This document shows positions 26,661 to 36,815 of a stretch of DNA of 64,000 nucleotides, piece after piece. Origin of the DNA: Syntrophothermus lipocalidus DSM 12680 (lineage in GTDB: Bacteria; Bacillota; Syntrophomonadia; Syntrophomonadales; Syntrophothermaceae); assembly GCF_000092405.1 (NCBI RefSeq), contig NC_014220.1, forward strand, positions 124,001 through 188,000. Reading direction: 5' to 3'. Below the pieces are notes generated by a model. It searched no databases and had not been told where the DNA came from. It saw only the letters and a program-made list of their open reading frames with translations. The position numbers and the translations under genes are program-made. Numbering within the stretch: the stretch's first letter is position 1; every line of letters begins with the position of its first letter.

Positions 26661-27620
26661 GTGGAGGCCAAGATAACCGATATCGAAGGGCTCAAAGTGG
26701 GAACTGCCGAGGACCTGGAAGCCTTAACGGGTTGTACGGTGGTGCTGGCTGAGCAAGGAGCTGTGTGCGGGGTGGACGTGCGGGGATCGGCTCCGGGTAC
26801 TAGGGAGACCGACCTTTTATCACCCTTGAACCTGGTCGAGAAAGTACATGCGGTTCTATTGGCCGGGGGCAGTGCTTTTGGTCTCGAAGCGGCATCCGGA
26901 ATTATGGAATACCTAGAAGAGCGTAATATTGGGTATCCTACCGGCAAGACGGTGGTTCCTATAGTCCCCGGAGCCGTCATTTTCGACCTGAACGTGGGGG
27001 ATTACCGGCGGCGGCCGGACAAAGCCATGGGCTACCGGGCTTGCCTGAACGCGGGGGAAATAGTGAGAGAGGGGAACGTCGGCGCCGGCACCGGAGCTAC
27101 CGTAGGGAAAGCCTTGGGCCACGAATACTGTACCAAGAGCGGCCAGGGGAGCAGCGCTGTGCGTTTGGAAGACGGCCTTATCGTCGGGGCACTGGCGGTG
27201 GTCAACGCTTACGGAGATATCGTGGATCCTAAAACCGGCCAGGTGATAGCCGGAGTGAGAGATCCGGAGGGTGAGGGCTTTCTCTGTACGCTGGACATTT
27301 GGAAGGGAGAAGGGCAAGCCCTCAACCAGGCTTTTGCCGCGAACACCACCATTGCCGTAGTCGCTACCAACGCCCGCTTGGACAAGAGCCAGGCTACCAA
27401 GGTGGCCCAGATGGCCCACGACGGTATGGCCCGGGTTATCGTACCCTGCCACACCATGTACGACGGGGACACGGTTTTTGCCCTTGCTACGGGGCAAGTG
27501 GAGGCAGACGTGAACCTGGTCGGGATTTTGGCCCAGGAGGTGCTCATGCAGGCCATAATCCGCGCCGTTGTGTTTGCCGAAACTGTTCAAGGCATTCCGG
27601 CTGCAGGCGTGGAATTATAG
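26661..27620 (+). CDS. P1/DmpA-NylC family N-terminal nucleophile hydrolase
   Basis: A 319-residue member of the P1 (MEROPS S58/T-type) family, which includes DmpA aminopeptidase and nylon-oligomer hydrolase NylC. Family stretches are [46 protein letters not shown] and [11 protein letters not shown]. Precursors self-cleave before a Ser or Thr; here [14 protein letters not shown] matches the NylC Asn-Thr site, predicting cleavage between N228 and T229. GTG 26661 has GAGGTGAAA upstream. The natural substrate is unknown. It sits between bioY and coaX with no obvious metabolic link. Confidence 0.88.
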   Translation: MEAKITDIEGLKVGTAEDLEALTGCTVVLAEQGAVCGVDVRGSAPGTRETDLLSPLNLVEKVHAVLLAGGSAFGLEAASGIMEYLEERNIGYPTGKTVVPIVPGAVIFDLNVGDYRRRPDKAMGYRACLNAGEIVREGNVGAGTGATVGKALGHEYCTKSGQGSSAVRLEDGLIVGALAVVNAYGDIVDPKTGQVIAGVRDPEGEGFLCTLDIWKGEGQALNQAFAANTTIAVVATNARLDKSQATKVAQMAHDGMARVIVPCHTMYDGDTVFALATGQVEADVNLVGILAQEVLMQAIIRAVVFAETVQGIPAAGVEL

Positions 27621-27675
27621 ACTAACAACAATAACCATAATCAGCGTCTTGATATTATCGAAGGGGGACTACCTC

Positions 27676-28446
27676 ATGATACTCGGGTTTGATGTCGGCA
27701 ATTCCAACATAGTCATCGGCGTCTTCCAGGACAGGAAACTCCTTACCCAGTGGCGGATTCGGACCGACCGGCAGAAAACGGCGGACGAGTATGGCATGCT
27801 GGTCAAAGAGCTTTTTGATTTTGCCGGGCTGGAAATGGGCAATGTCCAAGGAGTAGTGGTTTCCTCGGTTGTCCCGCCGTTGATGCAGGAGCTGGAGTGG
27901 ATGATCGGCAAGTACTTCGGCATTTCTCCGCTGGTCGTCGAGCCCGGGATAAAAACCGGCCTTTCCATCCGCTACGACAACCCCCGCGAGGTGGGAGCTG
28001 ACCGAGTAGTTAACGCCGTGGCTGCCTACGAGAAGTACGGGGGAAGCCGGCCTCTGATAATCGTCGACTTCGGAACTGCCACCACCTTCTGCGTGGTAAC
28101 CGCCCAGGGGGAGTATCTGGGAGGGGCCATTGCCCCTGGGGTCGGCATATCGACCGAGGCCTTGTTCACCCGTACCGCCAAGCTGCCGAGGGTTGAGCTG
28201 GTACGGCCCAAGAGCGTCATCGGCAAGAACACGGTCATGAGCATGCAGTCGGGCATCATTTTTGGTTTTGTCGGTCAGGTGGAAGGGATCGTCAAGCGGA
28301 TGAAAGAGGAGATAGGCCAGGATGCTCTGGTAGTGGCCACCGGGGGATTGGCCGAGGTTATAAGCCGGGAGGCGGATTGCATTGACATAGTGGACCCGGT
28401 TCTGACCTTGGAGGGACTCCTCCTCATATACGAGAAAAACCGTTAA
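27676..28446 (+). CDS. coaX: Type III pantothenate kinase
   Basis: Phosphorylates pantothenate, the first step of CoA synthesis from the panBCD product. Motifs of the ASKHA fold are [15 protein letters not shown] at the N-terminus, [31 protein letters not shown] and [16 protein letters not shown]. It starts at ATG 27676 with AAGGGGG 8-9 nt upstream; the protein is 256 residues. It precedes dusB by 14 bp, as coaX and dusB both sit in the Bacillus ftsH-lysS region. Type III kinases need a monovalent cation and are not inhibited by CoA (family knowledge). Confidence 0.97.
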   Translation: MILGFDVGNSNIVIGVFQDRKLLTQWRIRTDRQKTADEYGMLVKELFDFAGLEMGNVQGVVVSSVVPPLMQELEWMIGKYFGISPLVVEPGIKTGLSIRYDNPREVGADRVVNAVAAYEKYGGSRPLIIVDFGTATTFCVVTAQGEYLGGAIAPGVGISTEALFTRTAKLPRVELVRPKSVIGKNTVMSMQSGIIFGFVGQVEGIVKRMKEEIGQDALVVATGGLAEVISREADCIDIVDPVLTLEGLLLIYEKNR

Positions 28447-28460
28447 AGCAGGCGACAACC

Positions 28461-29450
28461 TTGTTTGAAATCGGTAGCGTCAGCATTGAAAACCGCCTCC
28501 TGGCCGCACCCATGGCCGGGTTTACAGATAAAGCCTTCCGCATCATCCTGAAGAATCACGGGGCGGGACTGGTCGCCACCGAGATGATCAGTGCCCAAGC
28601 CTTGGTATACGGACAGGAAAAAACCATGTTTATGCTCGATTTGAGCGGCGAAGAACCCCCCGTTGCTGTACAGCTCTTTGGATCCGATCCCCGCATCATA
28701 GCCCAAGCTGCCCGCATAGCGGCTGACCGTGGAGCCCACATCATAGACATCAACATGGGCTGTCCTACTCCCAGGATAGTGAAAAACGGGGAAGGAGCGG
28801 CCTTGATGCGGGATCCGAACCGGGCCGTCCGTATAGTGGAAGCCGTAGTGAAGGCCGTATCGGTGCCGGTTACCGTCAAGATGCGGTCGGGTTGGGACGA
28901 GAACAGTATCAACTGCTGTCAGATCGCAGTCCTGGCGGAAGAAGCGGGAGCCCACGCGGTCACGGTTCACCCCCGCACCAGGGAACAGCTCTTTTCCGGA
29001 AAGGCCGACTGGAGCCTTATCCGGGCGGTAAAACAGGTGGTGAAGATACCGGTCATAGGAAACGGAGACGTGACTTCGCCCCAGAAGGCCCGGCAGATGC
29101 TGGAAGAGACCGGGTGCGACGCGGTAATGATCGGGCGGGGATGCCTGGGGAACCCTTTCATTTTTCGGCGTACCCTTCAATACCTGGAAACAGGCGAAAT
29201 ACCGCCGGAGCCGACGGCAGAAGAAAGGATCAACGTGGCCAGGCAGCATTTGGTCCTGGCCTGCCGGTTCAAAGGGGAGACTAAAGCAGTCTTAGAGATG
29301 CGCAAGCACCTGGGCTGGTACATAAAGGGATTACCCCACGCCACTGCCGTTCGTGCTCGCATGAACCAGGCCCGAACCCTCTCCGAGATAGAAGCCATAC
29401 TCGAAGGGTTAAGCCACAGATTAACACAGATGTACCCTGATGAACACTGA
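28461..29450 (+). CDS. dusB: tRNA-dihydrouridine synthase B
   Basis: An FMN enzyme reducing uridines in the tRNA D-loop. Visible are LAAPMAGFTDKAFRIIL, DINMGCPTPRIVKNGEGAALM with the catalytic Cys, VKMRSGWDENSINC, VHPRTREQLFSGKADW and GNGDVTSPQKA, then GRGCLGNPFIF. The start is TTG 28461. The final 12 residues (SHRLTQMYPDEH) and stop come from the left arm of repeat E7, so the native C-terminus has been replaced or extended. The gene follows coaX closely. Confidence 0.96.
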   Translation: MFEIGSVSIENRLLAAPMAGFTDKAFRIILKNHGAGLVATEMISAQALVYGQEKTMFMLDLSGEEPPVAVQLFGSDPRIIAQAARIAADRGAHIIDINMGCPTPRIVKNGEGAALMRDPNRAVRIVEAVVKAVSVPVTVKMRSGWDENSINCCQIAVLAEEAGAHAVTVHPRTREQLFSGKADWSLIRAVKQVVKIPVIGNGDVTSPQKARQMLEETGCDAVMIGRGCLGNPFIFRRTLQYLETGEIPPEPTAEERINVARQHLVLACRFKGETKAVLEMRKHLGWYIKGLPHATAVRARMNQARTLSEIEAILEGLSHRLTQMYPDEH

Positions 29451-29771
29451 CTATGAACCGAATTATGGTCTGTGATTAAAGAATTAGGGCATATAAAGGG
29501 ACTAAGTCACGGATAACGTGCCCAGAGAATTATACGTGATCGAATTGAATTCTCATCAGTCCTCGGTGACGCCGCAGGAAGCATGAGAATTCGCGTGTAT
29601 CCATAAAGCCGTATTATATATGATTTTTATAATCAGTGTAAATCTGCGTTAATCTGCCCGGCACTCAGCTAGGCAAGAAGACGAGTTCTTGATGATAACG
29701 CAATTGACATTACCGTGAATACATATTGCTCCAGTATGAGCTGAGTGCCGGGTCTGTGTCCATCAGTGGCT
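29412..29771. repeat. E7: E element holding M5
   Basis: Left arm AGCCACAGAT, TAACACAGAT, GTACCCTGAT, GAACACTGA encodes the end of dusB. Right arm TCTGTGTCC, ATCAGTGGCT. The interior has about 200 bp of unremarkable sequence with an imperfect palindrome (GAATTCTCAT…ATGAGAATTC near 29547-29592) and hairpin M5. No gene was seen in it. Confidence 0.75.
29657..29752. repeat. M5: 96-bp hairpin element
   Basis: Inverted ends CCCGGCACTCAGCT and AGCTGAGTGCCGGG as in M2 and M7, but with an unrelated interior. Confidence 0.75.
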
Positions 29772-29888
29772 TTAGTTGCTTTAGCACCGGTAACGGTGCT
29801 AAAATTATCCCAAGCTATGTGAACAAAATTGTACACATTGAGGCGGGCCGAGAGAGGAATACTTCACTGAGCAGGGGCGGGATAAGGA

Positions 29889-30425
29889 GTGGTTAACTTT
29901 TATCGGGTTCAAGACAAGATCATCAGCCGGCAGAAGATTGACAGTGTCGTCTCCAGGATACTGGAAATGCGGGCCCGTGGTTTTTCCCAACAAGAGGTAG
30001 CGGACCGCCTAGGGGTTGACCGGACGTTCATTTCACGGTTAGAAGGCATAGGAGAGATTAGAAAAGGCGCGTCCATAGCTGTTGTCGGGTTTCCGATCTT
30101 AAACAAAGCCGAGATTGAGGAAATACTGCGTAAGGAAGGAGTCGACCGCTTCCTGTTAATGACCGAGGAAGAACGGATAAACTACGTGCAGACGAAGACC
30201 GGGGCCGAACTTCTAAACGAGCTGATGAATCTCATCAGCGAGTTCCGTAAATACGATGTGGTAGTCGGTATAGGTTCAGACGTTCGGCTCAAGCTCATCA
30301 AGGGCATCCTTGACAACGAGGTCATCGGCATTGAAATCGGAGAATCGCCACTAACTGAAGACAAATGGGTAGACCCGGCCGAGGTCAAGAAAGTTCTCCA
30401 AGCTGTTAAATCCGCCCGCCGCTGA
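29889..30425 (+). CDS. HTH-domain regulator paired with quinate-dehydrogenase-like gene
   Basis: A 178-residue protein. Residues about 15-55 form a Cro/CI-type helix-turn-helix (RILEMRARGFSQQEVADRLGVDRTFISRLEGIGEIRKG). The rest looks like an alpha/beta domain (SIAVVGFPILNKAEIEEILRKEG; YDVVVGIGSDVRLKLIKGIL). I do not know its ligand. Start GTG 29889 overlaps an AAGGAG, so a GGGGCGGG just upstream may be the working ribosome site. The next gene, 94 bp on, has a related-looking 'VIRD/GDxxYTVG' Rossmann character, and the pair appears to act together. The neighbourhood resembles that of the small HTH gene yazB near dusB in Bacillus, but this protein is much larger. Confidence 0.7.
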   Translation: MVNFYRVQDKIISRQKIDSVVSRILEMRARGFSQQEVADRLGVDRTFISRLEGIGEIRKGASIAVVGFPILNKAEIEEILRKEGVDRFLLMTEEERINYVQTKTGAELLNELMNLISEFRKYDVVVGIGSDVRLKLIKGILDNEVIGIEIGESPLTEDKWVDPAEVKKVLQAVKSARR

Positions 30426-30432
30426 AGGTAAA

Positions 30433-30490
30433 CCATGGGGACGGTTCCTGTGGTTTATTTGAAAATAAACCACAGGAACCGTCCCCATGG
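30433..30490. repeat. Palindrome B with GGGACGGTTCC
   Basis: CCATGGGGACGGTTCCTGTG pairs with its exact complement at the other end, continuing through GGTTTATTT/AAATAAACC, so the 58-bp block is an almost perfect palindrome. It lies between the HTH gene and the next gene. Confidence 0.9.
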
Positions 30491-30519
30491 TCCCGGGCTT
30501 AAATGAGGGAGGTTAAAGC

Positions 30520-31422
30520 GTGAGACGAATAGTGAGTGTGAGTCTTGGTTCATCCAAGCGGAACCACAAGGTGGAGACCGAATTTCTCGGGGAAAAGTTC
30601 AGCATCGAACGCATCGGCACCGACGGAGATATGGACCGGGCCATCGCCCTCATCAAGGAACTGGATGGTAAAGTAGCGGCGTTCGGCATGGGCGGCATTG
30701 ACCTCTACATATACGTCGCCGGCAAGCGTTACGTCATCCGCGATGCCAAGAAACTCATCGCCGCCGCGCGCATCACGCCCATGGTAGACGGCAGCGGGCT
30801 GAAAAACACCCTCGAGCGCCGTTGCATCCAGCAGTTGGCCGCTAGCGACTGGTTGCAGCTCAAAGGCAAGAAGGTTCTGATGGTATGCGGGGTCGACCGT
30901 TTCGGCATGGCCGAAGCCCTGGTGGAGGCTGGGTGCGACGTGGTCTTCGGTGACCTCATTTACACCGTTGGCATACCTATACCTCTGCGCTCGCTCGACG
31001 CCCTGCGCCGGGTGGGGAAAATGTTTGCCCCTATCATCGTGAACCTGCCCTTCAAAATGCTGTACCCGACCGGAAAAGAGCAGGAAGTCATAATCCCCAA
31101 ACACTCTAAATATTATTATGAAGCAGATATCATTGCCGGGGACTTTAACTACATCAAGCGCTACCTCCCGCCTCGGCTGGAAGGTAAGATTATCATAACC
31201 AACACCACAACCCAGGAAGACGTGGAACTTCTACGCGAGCGGGGCGTCAGTATTCTGGTAACCACTACCCCGGAGATGCAGGGACGGTCCTTCGGTACTA
31301 ACGTCCTGGAAGCGCTTCTGGTTGCCATCCTCGGAAAACCGCTTGACACCATTCGACCTGAGGACTACCTGAGGCTGCTCGATGAGCTCGACATCAAGCC
31401 GACGGTTACCCGTCTAACGTAA
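30520..31422 (+). CDS. Conserved Rossmann-type protein (often named quinate 5-dehydrogenase)
   Basis: A 300-residue protein that I recognise as a Firmicute family sometimes labelled quinate 5-dehydrogenase; I see no experimental basis for that name. The sequence shows an N-terminal alpha/beta part (VSVSLGSSKRNHKVETEFLGEKF; GKVAAFGMGGIDLYIYVAGKRYVIRDA) and a Rossmann-like centre (GKKVLMVCGVDRFGMAEALVEAGCDVVFGDL). The C-terminal part has IIITNTTTQEDVELLRERGVSILVTTTPEMQGRSFGTNVLEALLVA. The GTG 30520 start has GAGGGAGGTT upstream. A shikimate-pathway context is absent here. Confidence 0.65.
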   Translation: MRRIVSVSLGSSKRNHKVETEFLGEKFSIERIGTDGDMDRAIALIKELDGKVAAFGMGGIDLYIYVAGKRYVIRDAKKLIAAARITPMVDGSGLKNTLERRCIQQLAASDWLQLKGKKVLMVCGVDRFGMAEALVEAGCDVVFGDLIYTVGIPIPLRSLDALRRVGKMFAPIIVNLPFKMLYPTGKEQEVIIPKHSKYYYEADIIAGDFNYIKRYLPPRLEGKIIITNTTTQEDVELLRERGVSILVTTTPEMQGRSFGTNVLEALLVAILGKPLDTIRPEDYLRLLDELDIKPTVTRLT

Positions 31423-31474
31423 ACATCACTGTTAATCAGCGTCTGTAATCCATCAGCTAAGGGCGTGTGAGTGC

Positions 31475-32509
31475 TTGGGGTTTGCTTTTCTCGATATCCT
31501 ACCTGAAAACAGGCGGGGCTTGTTGGCCCGGGAGTTGCTCCGTGACCGGCTCGCTCCGCTGGTGCTCCGCCCTCGGGCTAAGCAAGGCGTTAGCCTGCCC
31601 GAGCTCGGACTCCACACCCATCAACTACTGCTTCCCATTGGGCCCGGTGACTGGAAAGTCCTTAAGCCTGAAACCCGCCTCAAACTCTGGACCGCAACCC
31701 AAAAGACGGCTAAGAAAATTGGGGGGGCGGTTTTAGCGGTAAACCGAGGGCTACGTCCGTTGCCCAGCCAAAACCCAGAACTGTTTCCAATCCCCGTATC
31801 GCGGGGAGACCTTTTTGTTCTGGCTTTGGCCCTGATAGTGGTAGAGGAAGGATTGAATCGGTACGGTAGGGAAAAACTGTGGTTGGTGGGGGATTTCCCG
31901 GGGCTTTTTGGTCTTATCAGCCTTATCGGAAGAATCGGGGCACCGGTAGCGATCCAGAGCTTTTCCCCCTCTCGCTTTGAAACCATTGCCTACCGCATCC
32001 TGTACGAGCAAGGCATGGCCTTGAGCGTCAGCTACTTCAACCCCTCGAACTGGGGACCAGAGGATATGGTGCTCTTGTTTGACCCCGTTTATCTCCCGTT
32101 CGCAGCAGGCGCCGGCAAGGCAAGAAACGTTTTCATAATAGACCTGACCGATGACAGCCGTTCACATGCTCCTCGGCTAGAATCCTGGTTGGGGGCGCAG
32201 GGAGTCGATCCTTCTCTTAAGACCTTGGCCCCGTTGTTGGAGGCCTGGTTCTGGGGGCGGACCTTGAACCCGGATCAAACCGATGTATTGCCCCACGAGC
32301 CGTTGCTACCTGTGCGGCCTGCGTCCACGAGCCCTGATACCTGTTCGCGTTCGGCTGGACAGGAGTGTTTTGCGCGTATTCACGAAACCGCCGGGTACAT
32401 CAGCCGGATTAGGCAGGAGGGACAAGAGCTAAATTTGTGGGGATTCTTCCTTGACAAGGATTTTCGAGCTCTATATAATACCACTCAAGGAACGGGAACG
32501 ACAATTTAA
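31475..32509 (+). CDS. Hypothetical protein, unknown family
   Basis: A 344-residue open frame with housekeeping-like base composition, soluble apart from hydrophobic strands. The middle reads like an alpha/beta domain: DLFVLALALIVVEEGLNRYG, LWLVGDFPGLFGLISLIG, GAPVAIQSFSPSRF and DMVLLFDPVYLPF. The N-terminus contains several Arg-Leu repeats (RRGLLARELLRDRLAPLVLR). The start TTG 31475 has no good ribosome site, so the N-terminus is uncertain. Its last 60 bases contain the consensus promoter for greA. I do not recognise a family; the position between the dehydrogenase-like gene and greA is the only clue. Confidence 0.6.
   Translation: MGFAFLDILPENRRGLLARELLRDRLAPLVLRPRAKQGVSLPELGLHTHQLLLPIGPGDWKVLKPETRLKLWTATQKTAKKIGGAVLAVNRGLRPLPSQNPELFPIPVSRGDLFVLALALIVVEEGLNRYGREKLWLVGDFPGLFGLISLIGRIGAPVAIQSFSPSRFETIAYRILYEQGMALSVSYFNPSNWGPEDMVLLFDPVYLPFAAGAGKARNVFIIDLTDDSRSHAPRLESWLGAQGVDPSLKTLAPLLEAWFWGRTLNPDQTDVLPHEPLLPVRPASTSPDTCSRSAGQECFARIHETAGYISRIRQEGQELNLWGFFLDKDFRALYNTTQGTGTTI
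32451..32479 (+). promoter_or_regulatory. Perfect-consensus sigma-A promoter for greA-lysS
   Basis: TTGACA (32451-32456), exactly 17 bp, TATAAT (32474-32479), with no mismatch to the consensus. It lies inside the 3' end of the preceding 344-residue gene and would give a greA leader of about 120 nt. Confidence 0.85.
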
Positions 32510-32525
32510 GACCCTACCGTGGCTT

Positions 32526-32552
32526 TGGAAGCACAGGGAGCTTCGTTTTTTT
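32526..32552 (+). terminator. Possible attenuator hairpin in the greA leader
   Basis: GGAAGC and GCTTC bracket a 7-nt loop and are followed by GTTTTTTT. The stem is short (5-6 bp). It lies about 40 nt after the predicted start of the consensus promoter and 55 nt before greA. GreA autoregulates by leader termination in E. coli, so the placement is suggestive only. Confidence 0.4.
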
Positions 32553-32606
32553 ATTGTCAAAATCGCAAGAAGACCCATTTTTATTGAGCGTATAGGGAGC
32601 GATATC

Positions 32607-34569
<1,963 letters not shown>

Positions 34570-34572
34570 AAA

Positions 34573-34680
34573 AAAGCACAAGGAGCACAAGGGGGAGCAC
34601 AAGGGGGGGGGAGCACAAGGGGACGGTTCCTCTGTGTCTGGTCGGCAGACCAGACACAGAGGAACCGTCCCCTTGTGCTC
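34573..34680. repeat. Palindrome C with preceding tandem GAGCACAAGGG units
   Basis: Two perfect 33-bp arms (34611-34643 and 34648-34680, from GAGCACAAGGGGACGG… outwards) around a 4-nt loop GGCA make a 70-bp hairpin, the longest perfect one in the window. Just before it lie three slipped copies of AGCACAAGG(GGG), which repeat the hairpin's outer end. It follows lysS directly but has no T tract. Confidence 0.9.
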
Positions 34681-34739
34681 GGCTGTTTGCCGTGCGTCTC
34701 TGGCAACATTCAATATCTATGCACATCAGTGAAAATCTG

Positions 34740-34828
34740 CCCGGCACTCAACGGACCGAAAGTCGTTGTGTTGGCCTGCGAGGGTTCAGTGTCATATCTC
34801 TTGCATTAATTTTGAGTTGAGTGCCGGG
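34740..34828. repeat. M6: 89-bp hairpin element
   Basis: Inverted ends CCCGGCACTCAAC and GTTGAGTGCCGGG; interior matches M3 and M4. Flanked on both sides by 10-bp E units. Confidence 0.8.
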
Positions 34829-34903
34829 TCTGTGGCTCTGCGTTAATCTGCGTTTACCACTATCTGTGTAAATCAGTGAAAATCAGTGTGTATCTGTGGC
34901 TCC
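34829..34903. repeat. E8: 10-bp repeat array at the end of the FAD oxidoreductase gene
   Basis: Units of the ATCTGTG type end in ATCTGTGGCT at 34903. Further units lie left of M6 in the same orientation, so no inverted partner array is seen. Read on the minus strand, it encodes the last six residues and stop of the FAD gene. Confidence 0.7.
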
Positions 34904-36751
34904 TAATCTTTCCAAGAAATTACCGACCAGCGCGTAAACCTCCGCCCGGCTTAGAGCCCGATTTTTCGGTACCCGCTTGTACAGCTCCTCCGGAACCAGC
35001 CCGGCTTTATACGCCTCCTCCCAGGCCTGAGGTTTTTCCACCGTCGAGCCCGGCCGAAGGTGCAGGACCAGGTAAGCGGCTTGGTCCCGGGTAATCGGCA
35101 CCGGGGGTAGGGCTGAAGGCCACGTAAACCGCTGGTAGGCCGCGGGGTTCGTGCGTTTTACCCCTGCATTTAGCAAATAAAGAAACGAATCCGCGTTCAC
35201 CCGCTTCTCCGGGTAAATGTTATTATCATACCCGGCAAAAACCAGCCCCTTAGAGTACAGGATCTTGAGATAGGGGTAGAACCACTCGTTCTGGTACGGA
35301 TAGGAAAGCTGAAAAGGATACAACCTGGCCCCCTGCTGGCGCAGGGTGTCCTGCACGAGCTTCACCGCTTCCTGGTCGCGGCACATGGCCCGGAAGTCCT
35401 GCCCTCTTTTCACAGAAATAGCTGCGGCGGTTCCGGCGGCCTGGCCAGTGGTCATTCCAGTAGGGAGAGTCCTTGCACTGCCAGCTGCCAGGGAGGAATA
35501 ACCCGAGCAGCGGCTGGCCACCAGGAGGTTATCGACTTTTAACGGAACCAAGGACCGGAAGGGTATGGCGTACTGTTTGGGGGTTACTAGGACATAGTTG
35601 TACCCGTAAGGACTGGTAGCCTGCAGGTCGACCGGGTAACCGCCGAAGCCAATGGAGTCCCAGTGATCCCGGTTCTCCCAGACATCGCTTATGGGCAGCT
35701 GGTACTCGCACCTTATATGCCGGGACTCACGCACGTACAGCTCTGGCGGGAAGTAGGCGATTTCGGCATTCTCGAATCCTGGAAACTCCCTTCGCAAAAA
35801 CTCGAGCACGTGCTTGGTCTCTTCTTGTCCGATGGCGATGGCTTCGGCCTTGGAGGTCTCATCGAGCGGGTTTACCCCGAAGATCTGCAGAGCATTAATC
35901 GAAACCGTGCCGTCGCCTTGCCGGGCCAGGTTCAGGCCGCGCATCCGGGCTCGAGGCGAATGGGGCTGGTAGGCCTGGCTCACCTTCCAAAAGCCCCACG
36001 CCGCATTGCTGTAAAAGCTGGCAGGACCGAACTTTTGGGACACGGCGGTTTTGCACACATCCCACCAGTTGACGTTTTTAAAAAACATCATGAGGGTCAC
36101 GCACATGTTTTCGTTTTGGAGCCCGATGTCTTCTTTTCCCACAAAGTAAGGCACCCCGGCCATGGCCGCCACATCCGCATCCTGGGTGCAGTCGACGAAG
36201 CGTTGGGCGGTGTACCTTTTTTGCCCGAACGGGCCTTCCACCGTCACGGCTTCGATTTTATTCCCGGCCTCATTCACTTCAACGTTCGTTACCCGTGCGC
36301 GCAGGAGCAGGGTCAGGTTCTTTTCCTTTTGCACCAGTGCAAGGAAAGCCTTCTTGGCTGCAGGGACATCGAAACAAGGCTTGCCTCCCACCATCTCATG
36401 CCACTCGGCGAATATACCCTGGTTGGCAGGAAGGCCGAGGTGGTCCCGGGCCGTATCCAAATGGGTCAGCATCCCGTAGGTCATGAGGCCCCCCAGCCCG
36501 TCCCGGTGTTCGATGAGCAGGGTCTTGGCCCCGTTTCGGGCCGACGCCACCGCCGCTGCCACCCCTTCGGGCTCGCCCCCGATTACTATAACATCGTAGG
36601 CGTCACGGTCGATGCCGATTTTTACCGGGGGTTTTTCTACTTCTTGCTCGGCCGGACCTTGGCACTTGGCGGTACCTAGCCAAAAAACCGCCGTCGCCAG
36701 TAGTATTAAACCTGCTAACCCTAGCCACCAACTCTTGCTACGAACCTTCAT
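34883..36751 (-). CDS. Exported FAD-dependent oxidoreductase with C-terminal SLH-like region
   Basis: A 622-residue protein with an N-terminal signal anchor (KSWWLGLAGLILLATAVFWLG) followed by Cys, possibly a lipoprotein site. The FAD loop is DVIVIGGEPEGVAAAVASARNG, then LIEHRDGLGGLMTYG, as in the FAD_oxidored (PF12831) group, and FVDCTQDADVAAMAGVPY. The last 130 residues carry SLH-like patterns (YPYLKILYSKGLVFAGYDNNIYPEKR; ITRDQAAYLVLHLRPG; LSRAEVYALVGNFLERLG), which bind pyruvylated wall polymer. csaB is 3.3 kb away. The substrate is unknown. The C-terminal ATDTH is encoded by repeat E8. Confidence 0.85.
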   Translation of the reverse strand: MKVRSKSWWLGLAGLILLATAVFWLGTAKCQGPAEQEVEKPPVKIGIDRDAYDVIVIGGEPEGVAAAVASARNGAKTLLIEHRDGLGGLMTYGMLTHLDTARDHLGLPANQGIFAEWHEMVGGKPCFDVPAAKKAFLALVQKEKNLTLLLRARVTNVEVNEAGNKIEAVTVEGPFGQKRYTAQRFVDCTQDADVAAMAGVPYFVGKEDIGLQNENMCVTLMMFFKNVNWWDVCKTAVSQKFGPASFYSNAAWGFWKVSQAYQPHSPRARMRGLNLARQGDGTVSINALQIFGVNPLDETSKAEAIAIGQEETKHVLEFLRREFPGFENAEIAYFPPELYVRESRHIRCEYQLPISDVWENRDHWDSIGFGGYPVDLQATSPYGYNYVLVTPKQYAIPFRSLVPLKVDNLLVASRCSGYSSLAAGSARTLPTGMTTGQAAGTAAAISVKRGQDFRAMCRDQEAVKLVQDTLRQQGARLYPFQLSYPYQNEWFYPYLKILYSKGLVFAGYDNNIYPEKRVNADSFLYLLNAGVKRTNPAAYQRFTWPSALPPVPITRDQAAYLVLHLRPGSTVEKPQAWEEAYKAGLVPEELYKRVPKNRALSRAEVYALVGNFLERLGATDTH

Positions 36752-36815
36752 ACCTTTACCCCTCCCCTGTATCTATAGCCACAGATGCACACAGACCTTT
36801 ATGACTCTCATCCGA

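Noticed and set aside
34573-34610. GAGCACAAGGG tandem units as a CRISPR or VNTR locus
   Set aside because: There are only three irregular copies, each matching the tip of the adjacent palindrome; slippage at the hairpin explains them.
35663-36679. 338-codon plus-strand frame opposite the FAD oxidoreductase
   Set aside because: The minus-strand protein has clear FAD motifs and a signal anchor; the plus frame shows none.
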